DNA of 61,856 bases from Firmicutes bacterium UBA3553 (GCA_002381185.1 DFOA01000035.1:18231-80086), one strand, 5' to 3'; shown: positions 42,644-51,880, counted from the first letter of the stretch. The notes: a model not told the origin generated them from the letters alone. Translations and numbers: made by a program.

Positions 42644-43444
42644 ATGGCTTTAAAAATTGTAATTTGTGTAAAACAAGTTCCTGATACTGATGAAATAAAA
42701 ATTGACAAAGAAAATGAAACAGTAGAAATCGGGAACGTAAAAAAAATTATTAACAGAGATGATTTAAATGCTCTGGAAGAGGCCCTAAAGATAAAGGATT
42801 TATATAATGATACTCACATCACTGTGATAACAATGGGTTCACCAGAAGCAAAAGACATGCTGCTGGAATGCCTGGCACTTGGTGCGGATGAGGCGGTGCT
42901 GGTTACAGATAAAACATTGGAAGATTCAGATTCCTTGGTAACTTCATTGGTACTTGCAGCAGCTATCAATAAAATAGGAAATTTTGATTTAATATTAACA
43001 GGAAGACAAGCCACAGGCGGAGATACCGCACAGGTTGGGCCGCAGTTAGCAGAAAAATTAAATGTACCGCAGGTAACAGGCATCATAAAATTATCAATCG
43101 AGAGTGATATGAAGACAATCATAGTAAAAAGAGCACTAGAAGATAAATATGAGACAATTAAACTGAAGATGCCATGTTTACTGACAGCAGTGAAAGAACT
43201 GAACAAGCCAAGAAGCATGTCATTAAGAGGCATACTTGATGCCGGTAAAAAAAATATAAAAATAATGTCTGTAAAAGATATAGAAATGCCGATAAATATG
43301 GTAGGGCAAGATGCATCTCCCACAAAAATTGTAAGTATATCTGTACCGGTACATAATAAAAAGTGTAAATTTATACGTGCGGAAACTGATAAGGAAGCTG
43401 CAGAAAGTCTATTAACCGAATTGAAAGGTAAATATATCGTTTAG
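42644..43444 (+). CDS. etfB: Electron transfer flavoprotein, beta subunit (no alpha subunit nearby)
   Basis: 266 residues from ATG 42644, after GGGTGGGAC; an in-frame ATG at 42626 lacks a good site. Start MALKIVICVKQVPDTDEIKI, then MGSPEAKDMLLECLALGADEAVLVTD and TGRQATGGDTAQVGPQLAEKL, which bind AMP/FAD in the family. It would take electrons from the acyl-CoA dehydrogenases. The usual partner etfA is not in the window, and the next gene is an Fe-S flavoprotein instead. Confidence 0.92.
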   Translation: MALKIVICVKQVPDTDEIKIDKENETVEIGNVKKIINRDDLNALEEALKIKDLYNDTHITVITMGSPEAKDMLLECLALGADEAVLVTDKTLEDSDSLVTSLVLAAAINKIGNFDLILTGRQATGGDTAQVGPQLAEKLNVPQVTGIIKLSIESDMKTIIVKRALEDKYETIKLKMPCLLTAVKELNKPRSMSLRGILDAGKKNIKIMSVKDIEMPINMVGQDASPTKIVSISVPVHNKKCKFIRAETDKEAAESLLTELKGKYIV

Positions 43445-43456
43445 CAGGAGGAATTT

Positions 43457-44032
43457 ATGAAATTTTGTATTTTAATGGGAAGCCCGAGAAAAAACGGCAA
43501 TACTGCAGCACTGCTGAATCCTTTTATGGATGAATTGAAGAATATGGAGGCAGAAGTTTCCTGCATATGGCTGTATGATAAAAAAATAGAACCGTGTCTG
43601 GCATGCAGAAATTGTCAGAATGAATGGGATAAATTCGGATGTGTTCAAAATGACGATATGCAGGAAATATTCAATGAAGTGTATGACAGTGATTTTATAA
43701 TACTTGCAACTCCCATATATTCATGGTATTGTACAGCTCCGATGAAAGCAGCTCTTGACCGCCTTGTTTATGGAATGAATAAATATTATGGCGAAGAAAA
43801 AGGTCCCTCACTTTGGTCCGGGAAAAAGTGTGCTATTATTGCTACCTGCGGATACAGGCCCGAGAAAGGAGCCGATTTGTTTGAACAGGGAATTATACGG
43901 TACTGTAAGCATTCGTCATTAATATACAGCGGTATGTTGGCTGTCAGGGACAAAGGATATAATGTTAAATTTATGGATGATGAAATAAGCAGAAAGGCCG
44001 GGGAGTTTGCAGTACAGCTAATAAATCAGTAA
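43457..44032 (+). CDS. Iron-sulfur flavoprotein / NADPH-dependent FMN reductase family
   Basis: 191 residues. Flavodoxin-like FMN site GSPRKNGNTAALL at about 7-19 and ATPIYSWYCTAPMKAALDRL. A compact cysteine motif PCLACRNCQNEWDKFGCV at about 46-63 is typical of Isf-type proteins that bind a 4Fe-4S cluster. It starts 12 bases after etfB with AGGAGG and may form an electron route with it. Confidence 0.88.
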   Translation: MKFCILMGSPRKNGNTAALLNPFMDELKNMEAEVSCIWLYDKKIEPCLACRNCQNEWDKFGCVQNDDMQEIFNEVYDSDFIILATPIYSWYCTAPMKAALDRLVYGMNKYYGEEKGPSLWSGKKCAIIATCGYRPEKGADLFEQGIIRYCKHSSLIYSGMLAVRDKGYNVKFMDDEISRKAGEFAVQLINQ

Positions 44033-44089
44033 AATAGCTTTAAGCAAAAAAATTTAAGATTCATTATTTTAATGATGCAGAATTATAAA

Positions 44090-44118
44090 TTGACTGATTG
44101 TTAAAAAAAGATTATAAT
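44090..44118 (+). promoter_or_regulatory. Sigma-A promoter before the NTP-transferase gene
   Basis: -35 TTGACT at 44090-44095, 17-base spacer, -10 TATAAT at 44113-44118. Confidence 0.75.
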
Positions 44119-44210
44119 AAAAGAAATTGAAAACGTTTCTACTATTGCGAATTTTTAATATTAAAGTTATTACTTATTAACTGAAATACAACGTTCAGCT
44201 GAGGTGGATA

Positions 44211-45371
44211 ATGAAAAATAAAAAAATAGGTGTATTGGTTGTTGCCGGCGGAATATCTTCGCGTATGAATGATTTTAAGCCGCTTATGAATATAGGCAGA
44301 TATTCCATGATAGAAACTACAATAATGAATTATAAATCAATCGGAATTGATGATATTGTTGTTGTAACCGGATACCGTGCTAATGATATTCAAGAAAAAT
44401 TAAAAAATTATAATTTGTGTTTTGTTAATAATAAAGATTATATGACCACTCAAATGTTTGATTCTGTTTGTCTTGGATTAAATCAGCTTATTAACAGAGT
44501 TGATTTAATATTTATTACACCTTCTGACAGCCCGTTTGTCCAGGCATTTACGCTTAAAAGAATGAGTGAAGAGATGCAAACCAATGAACTGAATTTTATA
44601 CAGCCGGCATACCTGCATAAAAACGGACATCCCATATTGGTAAGTAGTGAATGTGCAAAAATTATACTGAAACATGACGGCACAATGGGATTAAAAGGTG
44701 CTATTTTAAAAATTACATCCAATTACAAAAATATGTCTTTTGCAGATCCGGGAATAGTCTTAGATGCTGATACTGAAAAAGATTATTTAAATTTATTGCA
44801 TTATAATGAAAATAAAAATATACCTACATATGATTTGTGTAAAAAGATTCAGGATTATTTTGAAGTCACGGATGAAGTAAAAATACACTCTAAAAAAGTG
44901 ACAGAGGTTGCCTTACATATATACCAGACTTTATATGACAAGGGTATTTTTTTAAATAAAAATATTATTGTTTCGGCAAGTATGCTTCACGATATAGCAA
45001 AAGGAAAGAAAAATCACGATAAATTAGGTGCGCAGTGGATTTTCGACATGGGGTACGAAGAAGTTTCGAAAATCATTGCGGAGCATATGAATCTGAGTTC
45101 AGTCACCGACAGAATAACAGAAAAAGAAGTTGTATATTTAGCGGATAAGCTGGTTGAAGATAACAACTTGGAAACTATAGAACAAAGTTTTTCCCGCAAG
45201 GAAGAGTTATATAAAAATAACAAAGAAGTTCTCAGAATTATTGAAAAAAGGAAAGAGCAGGCAATGTATCTGTACTTAAACATATTTGGAGATACGGATA
45301 ATATGAAGACATATCCTTATAAGCATGAGAAATCTTATACTGATAAGCTGATAAATTCAAGCCCTATTTAA
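44211..45371 (+). CDS. NTP transferase (MocA-like) fused to an HD domain, DVU_1551-like
   Basis: 386 residues. Residues 1-200 form a MobA/MocA-type nucleotidyltransferase: VLVVAGGISSRMNDFKPLMNIG and the FITPSDSPFVQAFTLKRM core. Residues about 215-370 form an HD domain (HSKKVTEVALHIYQTLYDKG, SASMLHDIAKGKKNHDKLG). This combination matches the DVU_1551-type family linked to Mop enzymes. It probably adds CMP to the molybdenum cofactor used by the aldehyde oxidoreductase; the role of the HD part is unknown. Confidence 0.82.
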   Translation: MKNKKIGVLVVAGGISSRMNDFKPLMNIGRYSMIETTIMNYKSIGIDDIVVVTGYRANDIQEKLKNYNLCFVNNKDYMTTQMFDSVCLGLNQLINRVDLIFITPSDSPFVQAFTLKRMSEEMQTNELNFIQPAYLHKNGHPILVSSECAKIILKHDGTMGLKGAILKITSNYKNMSFADPGIVLDADTEKDYLNLLHYNENKNIPTYDLCKKIQDYFEVTDEVKIHSKKVTEVALHIYQTLYDKGIFLNKNIIVSASMLHDIAKGKKNHDKLGAQWIFDMGYEEVSKIIAEHMNLSSVTDRITEKEVVYLADKLVEDNNLETIEQSFSRKEELYKNNKEVLRIIEKRKEQAMYLYLNIFGDTDNMKTYPYKHEKSYTDKLINSSPI

Positions 45372-45411
45372 TTATTTAGCCCCTATGCGTTTTAAAATGA
45401 AAAGGACTTTA

Positions 45412-45506
45412 TTTCAAATTGAAAATAATTAATCTTTCATAAAATTAAATTATCGATAAGAATTTGAAATTTCAAAGGATAATGCTTACTTGACAAATAA
45501 GCGTTA
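45412..45506 (+). promoter_or_regulatory. Palindromes upstream of the mop sigma-54 promoter (candidate enhancer)
   Basis: TTTCAA-A-TTGAAA at 45412-45424, TTTGAAATTTCAAA (perfect) at 45463-45476, and an imperfect palindrome with GCTTA/TAAGC arms at about 45481-45506. They are 30-120 bases before the expected start of transcription and could bind an activator. Confidence 0.5.
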
Positions 45507-45508
45507 AA

Positions 45509-45524
45509 TGGCACAATTTATGCA
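45509..45524 (+). promoter_or_regulatory. Sigma-54 (-24/-12) promoter of the mop gene cluster
   Basis: TGGCACAATTTATGCA: -24 GG at 45510-45511, -12 GC at 45522-45523, ten bases between; only the base before TGC differs from TGGCAC-N5-TTGC. The gene starts at 45562, about 38 bases after the -12 element. Confidence 0.82.
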
Positions 45525-45561
45525 TGTCATTAGTTATATTAATTTATACAGGAGGAAGGCG

Positions 45562-48414
45562 ATGGGGCTTAAGAAGTTGATGTACATTATAAATGGTGTG
45601 GAGCGAATGGTTATATGCGATCCTGAAAAAGAAAGACTTTCGACAATGCTTCGAAGAATCGGTCTTACAGGAGTAAAAGTAGGCTGCGGCACCGGACAGT
45701 GCGGTGCATGCACAGTGCTTTTAAACGGAGAGCCGGTTCGTTCATGTGTAAAAAAAGTCAGCAGTGTATCTGAATACTCAAGAATTGAAACAATTGAAGG
45801 CCTGGGAACCGCATCAAGACTGCATCCGCTGCAGCTTGCATGGATTGTTTACGGCGGAGTTCAGTGCGGTTTTTGCACACCGGGTTTTATAATGTCAGCT
45901 AAAGGACTTTTGGATAAAAATTTAAATCCTACAAGACAGGAAGTGCGTGATTGGTTTACTTCCAATAAAAACATCTGCAGGTGCACAGGATATAAACCGC
46001 TGATTGATGCTGTAATGGCAGCCGCAAGGGTTATGCGTGGCGAAATGACAATGCAGGAACTTGACTATAAACAGCCTGAGGATGGAAGAGTCTACGGCAC
46101 AGCTCACCCTCGTCCATATGCTTTGGCTAGAGTTCTAGGAGTTGCGGAATATGGAGATGACCTTGCTTCCAAAATGCCGGAAGAAACTCTTGAGCTTGCG
46201 GTTGTAATGCCTGATGTTCCTCATGGAATTATTAAGAGTATTGACTTTTCAGAAGCAGAAAACATGCCCGGAGTAGTTAAAGTTATTACTTCAAAGGACA
46301 TAAAGGGAGACAACAACATAGGAAAGACTAACTTCCATGCAAGGAGCAAAGCAGGCTTCCCGGTGAGACCTGTGCTGTGTGACAAGAAGGTTTACAGAAA
46401 AGGTGATATTATTGCTTTGGTAGCAGCAGATACAAGAGAACATGCCCGCGCTGCAGCTAAATTCGTCAAGGTTGAAATTGAACCCCTGCCGGTAATGTCA
46501 AACTATCTTGAAGCAGTGTTGCCCGGAGCAGTGAGAATACATGAAGAATCAGATAATGAATGGCTTCATGTTCCCGTATTCAAGGGAGAAGATACAAGAG
46601 AGATAATTGAAAATTCAGATTATGTGGTAGAAGGAAGCTTTTATTCTTCCAGAGAGCCGCATCTTGCTCTGGAACCACATGCAATGCAAGCTTATGTAGA
46701 TGATGAAGGTGTTTTGACCATTCACTGGAAATCCCAGTCCCTGCACTCATCCATAGCTCCATTGAGCAAGGCCCTGAATTATCCCCAGGATAAAATAAGA
46801 ATTATAGATAATGCAGGCGGAGGTTCATTCGGACTTGCTATGTCAACTGATGCTCCCGCTCTGGTTGCTGCAGCAACATTAGCTGTGGGACATCCGGTTA
46901 CGCTGACTATGTCATATGCCGAACATCAGCTGTTTACGGGAAAGAGATCTCCCGCATACAGCAATGCACGCTTTGCCTGCAACAAAGACGGTAAGATAAC
47001 AGCCATAGAATTTGATGTAGGAATTGAACACGGAGCATATCCGGAAACAGGTGGAAGCCTTGAAATAAGAACTATACGCTTCCCGGGCTACGGACTGAAT
47101 ATTCCGAATATTCGGGGGCTGGTAAGAGGAGCATACAGCAATAACTCATATGGAGTTGCCTACCGCGCATACGGTTCACCTCAGGCATATACATTCAGTG
47201 AACAGCTGATTGACATGCTTGCGGAAAAAGCCGGAATAGATCCATATGTATTCAGATATATAAATGCGGCACGTCCCGGCGACACAACCAACAACAGCAT
47301 GCCATATCACGTATATCCTGTTGTTGAGCTGATGGATAAATTAAGACCATATTATCTGGAGTCCCTTGAATGGGCAAAACAGCCAGTGAGCTCGGCATCT
47401 AAAAAGCGGGGTGTGGGCGTTGCACTTGGAGGATTCCATGCAGGAAATGATACTGATAAATGTGAGGTATGGCTGGAGCTTAACTCTGATGGAACTATAA
47501 CAGACTATAACTGCTGGCAGGAGCTGGGACAGGGTGCGGATATGGGTTCGGTGGCATTTACATGCAAGGCGTTGAAGCCGTTGGGAATCAGGCCGGATCA
47601 GGTCAGACTCGTAAAGGATGATACTGGCAAAGCACCTTTCCACGGAGGTTCATCAGGAAGCAGAAGCCATATTGCTTCAGGCCAGGCACATATTGTTGCC
47701 GCCAACATGCTCCTTGATGCAATGAGAAAAACAGATGGAACCTACAGAACGTATGATGAAATGGTTGCCGAAGGCATACCTACACTGTATAAGGGAGTCT
47801 GGACATCTGTGGGAGAGCATAAAGCACTTGATCCGAACACAGGAGTCGGAGATCCTATGCAGTCGCATAATCACAACATTTGCGTAGCAAGGGTTGAAGT
47901 TGATACACAGACGGGAAAGGTAGAGGTAATTGCCACACGCTCTGCCGTGGATGTGGGAGTGATTGGCAACAAGCTCACAAACCTGGGTCAGGCGTACGGA
48001 GGAATGGAACACAGCATAGGATTTGCACTGCAGGAAGATTACTCAGATTTGGATAAAAAATACTATACAATGATTGGCTGCGGTACATTGCAATGCAATC
48101 AGATGCCTGACGACTGTGAATTTGAATTCATTGAAACTCACAGAAAGAACGGTCCGTTTGGCTCAAGTGGAGCTTCGGAAGGATATCAGAGTAGCCCTCA
48201 TGCAGCTATTTTAAATGCTATTTACAATGCGGTGGGTGTAAGAATATATGAAATTCCTGCAACTCCTAAAAAAATATTAGAAGGAATCAAAGCCAGGGCA
48301 GAAGGAAGAGAAATAAAACCCTCTCCATATTATTTAGGGCCAGATTTTGATGAAGTTATGGATGAAATTAAGGAAAATCCCATAGGCTCTAAAACTAAAG
48401 CAGATGACCACTGA
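45562..48414 (+). CDS. mop: Mop-type aldehyde oxidoreductase (molybdenum, two 2Fe-2S)
   Basis: 950 residues from ATG 45562, after GGAGGAAGG; an ATG at 45508 overlaps the promoter and is not a start. Residues 1-160 hold both 2Fe-2S clusters (VGCGTGQCGACTVLLNG, VQCGFCTPGFIMSAKGLLDKNLNPTRQEVRDWF, NICRCTGYKP). The molybdenum part continues with GRVYGTAHPRPYALARVLGVAEYGDD, GGGSFGLAMS, RAYGSPQAYTFSEQ, QELGQGADMGSVAF and GSSGASEGYQSSPHAAILNAIYNAVG. The layout follows Desulfovibrio Mop, with no FAD domain. It would oxidise aldehydes to acids; the true substrate is unknown. Confidence 0.92.
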   Translation: MGLKKLMYIINGVERMVICDPEKERLSTMLRRIGLTGVKVGCGTGQCGACTVLLNGEPVRSCVKKVSSVSEYSRIETIEGLGTASRLHPLQLAWIVYGGVQCGFCTPGFIMSAKGLLDKNLNPTRQEVRDWFTSNKNICRCTGYKPLIDAVMAAARVMRGEMTMQELDYKQPEDGRVYGTAHPRPYALARVLGVAEYGDDLASKMPEETLELAVVMPDVPHGIIKSIDFSEAENMPGVVKVITSKDIKGDNNIGKTNFHARSKAGFPVRPVLCDKKVYRKGDIIALVAADTREHARAAAKFVKVEIEPLPVMSNYLEAVLPGAVRIHEESDNEWLHVPVFKGEDTREIIENSDYVVEGSFYSSREPHLALEPHAMQAYVDDEGVLTIHWKSQSLHSSIAPLSKALNYPQDKIRIIDNAGGGSFGLAMSTDAPALVAAATLAVGHPVTLTMSYAEHQLFTGKRSPAYSNARFACNKDGKITAIEFDVGIEHGAYPETGGSLEIRTIRFPGYGLNIPNIRGLVRGAYSNNSYGVAYRAYGSPQAYTFSEQLIDMLAEKAGIDPYVFRYINAARPGDTTNNSMPYHVYPVVELMDKLRPYYLESLEWAKQPVSSASKKRGVGVALGGFHAGNDTDKCEVWLELNSDGTITDYNCWQELGQGADMGSVAFTCKALKPLGIRPDQVRLVKDDTGKAPFHGGSSGSRSHIASGQAHIVAANMLLDAMRKTDGTYRTYDEMVAEGIPTLYKGVWTSVGEHKALDPNTGVGDPMQSHNHNICVARVEVDTQTGKVEVIATRSAVDVGVIGNKLTNLGQAYGGMEHSIGFALQEDYSDLDKKYYTMIGCGTLQCNQMPDDCEFEFIETHRKNGPFGSSGASEGYQSSPHAAILNAIYNAVGVRIYEIPATPKKILEGIKARAEGREIKPSPYYLGPDFDEVMDEIKENPIGSKTKADDH

Positions 48415-48447
48415 AATGTAAATAAAATTTGAAATGAGGTTTCGTGT

Positions 48448-50661
48448 ATGATTGACAGCAGCTATTCATATACGTACGAGTGTGTACAGGGCAGCAATCC
48501 GCCCTGTACTTCAGCTTGTCCGATAAATTTTAAAACAAGAGATTTCATATCTAAAATAAAAAAAGGAAATTTTAACGCCGCATATAAGGAGTATGCAAAA
48601 AATGTACTGTTTCCGGGAATTGTGTCCCTGATTTGCACTCAAGGGTGTATTGAAGTTTGCCCGGAAAAAATATCAGTTTTAGATCTTGAAAAAACTGCTG
48701 TAAAGAATGCCTCAAAAAAGGACCCCATTAATTTCAATCTGCCGGAGAGAGAATGCAGAATAGCCATAATTGGCGGCGGGCTTTCTGGCATGGCTTGTGC
48801 CCATAGATTGGCTACAAGAAAATACCATATCACAGTATTTGAAGAAAGCGGTTCTCCCGGCGGAAGTCTGAAAAAAATCATAGATAAAAAAGTTCTTGAT
48901 GATGAATTTGCATTACAGTTTAAGTATTTAAAATATACATTGACTGCCGGTAAAATTACCGCCTTAGATAATTTGGATTTTGATGCTGTTTACATAGCAA
49001 CCGGCACAGGAGGCAATGATTTTGGACTGTTGGATACCTGGGACAGCAATAGCCTTGCAACTTCACAAAATGGAATTTTTCTCGGCGGAAAAATAACCGG
49101 GTGCTCGGATATGGGCGCCTTGATGCATGGAATGATTGCGGCGGCTTCTATAGAGAAGTATTTAAAAGTCGGGAGTATGACGGGGCAGCCTGATACATTT
49201 CTTAATACGGAATGCAAAATACCGGTCAAAATTAAAAATTTTGCTATAGAACATGTTATTCCTTTAAACGATAATTATACAAAGGAAGAAGCTGTAAAAG
49301 AGGCATTGCGCTGCACATTGTGCGACTGTACAGAATGCAAGGACAGATGTGAATTTTTGCAGCACATGGATTTGCTTCCCCGAAAGGTGGAAAGCGATGC
49401 TCAAATGGCAAGATCTGCCGATGAAGGTCTTTTTGAGAGAGTTGGAACAAGAATGATAGCATCATGCAGCGTGTGCGGCCATTGCGGTTCTGTATGCCCT
49501 AAGAATATAAATGTTGAGGATATTCTTACAGAAAGCAAAAAAGCATTGTATGAGAGCGGACACTTCCCTCCTCCCTTTCATGATTTTTATTTAAGAGATA
49601 TGCTTCATGCGCTGAATGAGGCATATGCTGCAAGACCTGCTCCCGGATTTAAAACAGCGGCATATGTTTTTTTCCCCGGATGCCAGATGACCGCATCCGG
49701 TACAGACCATGTGGAAAAGGCATACGGCTATATGCTTGAAAAAAATACTGATACGGCTCTTATGATGGGATGCTGCGGTGTTCCCGCATTGTGGGCAGGA
49801 AATCATGTTTTGCTCAATAATGTTCTTGCAAAACTAAAAAATGACTGGAGAGATTTAGGAAGACCAAAAATCGTAACTGCCTGTCCAACATGTGCAAAGA
49901 CATTCAGTACATATGTTCCTGAGTTTGACACCATATCTTTTTATGAATTTATTGATAAAAACGGTCTGCCGAAAGATTCTGATTTGTTTGAAGGCCAGTG
50001 GGCTGTGTTTGACCCGTGTGCAAGCAGGAATTTTCCTGAAGTGCAAGATTCTGTGAGAAATCTATCAATGAAGCTGGGTGCAGAGCTTAAAGAGCTGCGG
50101 GACAGCAAAAAGGAAGCAAGGTGCTGCGGAATGGGCGGGCATATATATCCTGCAAATCCTGAAATATTTCATAAGATGCTTGTTGCCTCCGTAGAGGAAT
50201 CGGAACTGCCGTATATTACATACTGCACAAACTGCAGAAATTTATTTTTATCTGCCGGAAAAGAAGCCATCCACATACTGGATGGAGTCCTTGGTGTAAA
50301 ACCTCTAGAAAAGCCATTTCACATATCTGAACTTAAAAAAAACAGAATTGAACTTAAAAAACACCTGTTGTACAATATATGGGGAGAGAATTTTGAGATT
50401 AAAAGAAAAAAATATGATGTTAAATTAAAAATAAATGAAGAAGTCTATGATAAAATGGACAGATTGCATATATCTGAAGAGGATGTATATGATGTTGCAG
50501 AGTATTGTGAAAAAAACAATGAAAAGATAATAGACATAGAAACAGGGATATATACCGGACATTTGCAGATAGGAATAATTACATATTGGATTCAATATAA
50601 AAAAAATTATGATTATTCAGAAGTTATAAATGTATATAGTCACAGAATACAGTTATCTTAA
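48448..50661 (+). CDS. FAD/Fe-S oxidoreductase with HdrD-like CCG domains and extra C-terminal domain
   Basis: 737 residues. N-terminus GltD-like: cysteine clusters (CTSACP, CTQGCIEVCP), then the dinucleotide motif CRIAIIGGGLSGMACAHRLA near 105. Middle: CTLCDCTECKDRC and CSVCGHCGSVCP (4Fe-4S). Next, two CCG-type halves as in heterodisulfide reductase subunit D (FFPGCQ, MMGCCGVPAL, TACPTCAKTF; ARCCGMGGHIYP, YCTNCRNLF). The last 90 residues (ISEEDVYDVAEYCEKNNEKIID, GHLQIGIITYWIQYK) are unrecognised. Likely the electron partner of Mop, 33 bases upstream. Confidence 0.85.
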   Translation: MIDSSYSYTYECVQGSNPPCTSACPINFKTRDFISKIKKGNFNAAYKEYAKNVLFPGIVSLICTQGCIEVCPEKISVLDLEKTAVKNASKKDPINFNLPERECRIAIIGGGLSGMACAHRLATRKYHITVFEESGSPGGSLKKIIDKKVLDDEFALQFKYLKYTLTAGKITALDNLDFDAVYIATGTGGNDFGLLDTWDSNSLATSQNGIFLGGKITGCSDMGALMHGMIAAASIEKYLKVGSMTGQPDTFLNTECKIPVKIKNFAIEHVIPLNDNYTKEEAVKEALRCTLCDCTECKDRCEFLQHMDLLPRKVESDAQMARSADEGLFERVGTRMIASCSVCGHCGSVCPKNINVEDILTESKKALYESGHFPPPFHDFYLRDMLHALNEAYAARPAPGFKTAAYVFFPGCQMTASGTDHVEKAYGYMLEKNTDTALMMGCCGVPALWAGNHVLLNNVLAKLKNDWRDLGRPKIVTACPTCAKTFSTYVPEFDTISFYEFIDKNGLPKDSDLFEGQWAVFDPCASRNFPEVQDSVRNLSMKLGAELKELRDSKKEARCCGMGGHIYPANPEIFHKMLVASVEESELPYITYCTNCRNLFLSAGKEAIHILDGVLGVKPLEKPFHISELKKNRIELKKHLLYNIWGENFEIKRKKYDVKLKINEEVYDKMDRLHISEEDVYDVAEYCEKNNEKIIDIETGIYTGHLQIGIITYWIQYKKNYDYSEVINVYSHRIQLS

Positions 50662-50686
50662 TTATTTAAAAACAGTCGGAGGTTCT

Positions 50687-51406
50687 ATGAATTTATATGA
50701 AAACGACATCGTTCAGGATGTTCTTGGCGAGGCATTGAGGCCAGGCGGATTGGAACTGACCAAAAGGGCATTGGAATACTGCAGATTTAAGCCTGAAGAT
50801 AAATTGCTTGACTTAGGCTGCGGCGGCGGGGCTACAATTAACTATATAAGCAAGCATTATGATTTTAAAATACGCGGACTGGATATATCCGATAAACTTG
50901 TCTCTCAGGCAAGAAAGTTAAATGAAGGCGCAGAAATTGTCATATCTTCCGCAGAAGATATGATTTTTGAAAATGATATTTTCAATGGAGTATTTGCAGA
51001 ATGCACATTGTCGCTTATGGATAACCTGGAAAAAGCCTTGGAAGAAATAAACAGGGTAATGAGGAATGAAGGATACCTCATAATATCAGATATTTATGCA
51101 AATAATACAGAATACCTTGAGGAACTAAAAAAATTCTCTGTAAATACATGCTTAAAGAAGCCTTTTGATCTCGAAATCCTGAAAGATTTACTGAAGGATA
51201 AAGGATTTCATGTGGAATTACAGGAAAGATACGATAATTTACTGGTACAGCTGTTGACTGATATAATTTTTAAATGGGGAAGTATGGATAAATTATGGAA
51301 CTGTGCAGAAGGCTGTGTTGATACAAAGAATTTTCAAAGAGTTTTAAATAAATCAAAACCGGGTTATTTTTTAGTAATAGCTCGGAAGGAGGAATATTAT
51401 GCCTGA
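50687..51406 (+). CDS. SAM-dependent methyltransferase, DVU_1556-like
   Basis: 239 residues from ATG 50687, after GGAGG. Motif I is LLDLGCGGGATINYI at about 36-50, followed by IRGLDISDKLVSQARKL and VFAECTLSLMDNLEKALEEINRVMRNEGYLIISD. Before it comes DVLGEALRPGGLELTKRALEYC, typical of the methyltransferases found in Mop clusters. The substrate is unknown; a role in maturing a cofactor or in aldehyde metabolism is possible. It overlaps the next gene by 8 bases. Confidence 0.85.
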   Translation: MNLYENDIVQDVLGEALRPGGLELTKRALEYCRFKPEDKLLDLGCGGGATINYISKHYDFKIRGLDISDKLVSQARKLNEGAEIVISSAEDMIFENDIFNGVFAECTLSLMDNLEKALEEINRVMRNEGYLIISDIYANNTEYLEELKKFSVNTCLKKPFDLEILKDLLKDKGFHVELQERYDNLLVQLLTDIIFKWGSMDKLWNCAEGCVDTKNFQRVLNKSKPGYFLVIARKEEYYA

Positions 51407-51848
51407 GAATATAGGGATGAAAATTTTTGAGTTGTCATCATTAGGTTACTGCTGTACACAGATTATGTTAAAAATGGCCATGGATGAAGAAGGAATAATA
51501 AATGAAGATTTAATACGAAGTGCAAATGGTCTGTGCAAAGGACTGGGCGGCAGGCAAAGCACCTGTGGAGTTCTTTCTGGAGGGATAATGATATTAAGCC
51601 TTTATGCAGGCAAGGGGAGCGATAGGGAATATTGCAATGAAAACTACGGTGAAATGGTTAATGAATTTATTGATTGGTTTGAAGAGGAATTTCAAAGCCT
51701 TGACTGCATAGATATTATAGGAGTCAATAAATTTGAAGGAAATAAAGGCAGTTACATGCTAAAATGCGGAGATATACTGATAAAAAGCTATGAAAAGGCA
51801 GTACAAATATTAAATGAAAATGATTATGATTTTGGATTCAGGGGATGA
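51399..51848 (+). CDS. C-GCAxxG-C-C family protein, DVU_1555-like
   Basis: 149 residues. Carries the family's spaced cysteines: GYCCTQ at about 18, LCKGLGGRQSTCGVLSGG at about 46-64, CNENYGEM at about 81, LDCIDIIG at about 105 and LKCGD near 128. This redox-type family is of unknown function and in anaerobes is found with Mop-type oxidoreductases and the methyltransferase that precedes it here. AAGGAGG before the ATG. Confidence 0.85.
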   Translation: MPENIGMKIFELSSLGYCCTQIMLKMAMDEEGIINEDLIRSANGLCKGLGGRQSTCGVLSGGIMILSLYAGKGSDREYCNENYGEMVNEFIDWFEEEFQSLDCIDIIGVNKFEGNKGSYMLKCGDILIKSYEKAVQILNENDYDFGFRG

Positions 51849-51880
51849 ACAATAAGTAATGCTTATTGTTTATCCCCTGA
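51838..51880 (+). terminator. Long hairpin overlapping the stop codon
   Basis: A 19-base arm from 51838 (TCAGGGGAT then ACAATAAG) pairs with 51862-51880 (CTTATTGTTTATCCCCTGA) with one mismatch, loop TAATG. It ends the mop cluster; the T run is weak. Confidence 0.65.

Noticed and set aside
42814..43323. 169-residue minus-strand frame inside etfB.
   Set aside because: Shadow of the etfB frame; serine/isoleucine-rich translation with no motif or start signal.
45508..45561. ATG 45508 as the start of the Mop gene (18 extra residues).
   Set aside because: It lies inside the sigma-54 promoter, has no ribosome binding site, and ATG 45562 follows GGAGG and matches the family N-terminus.
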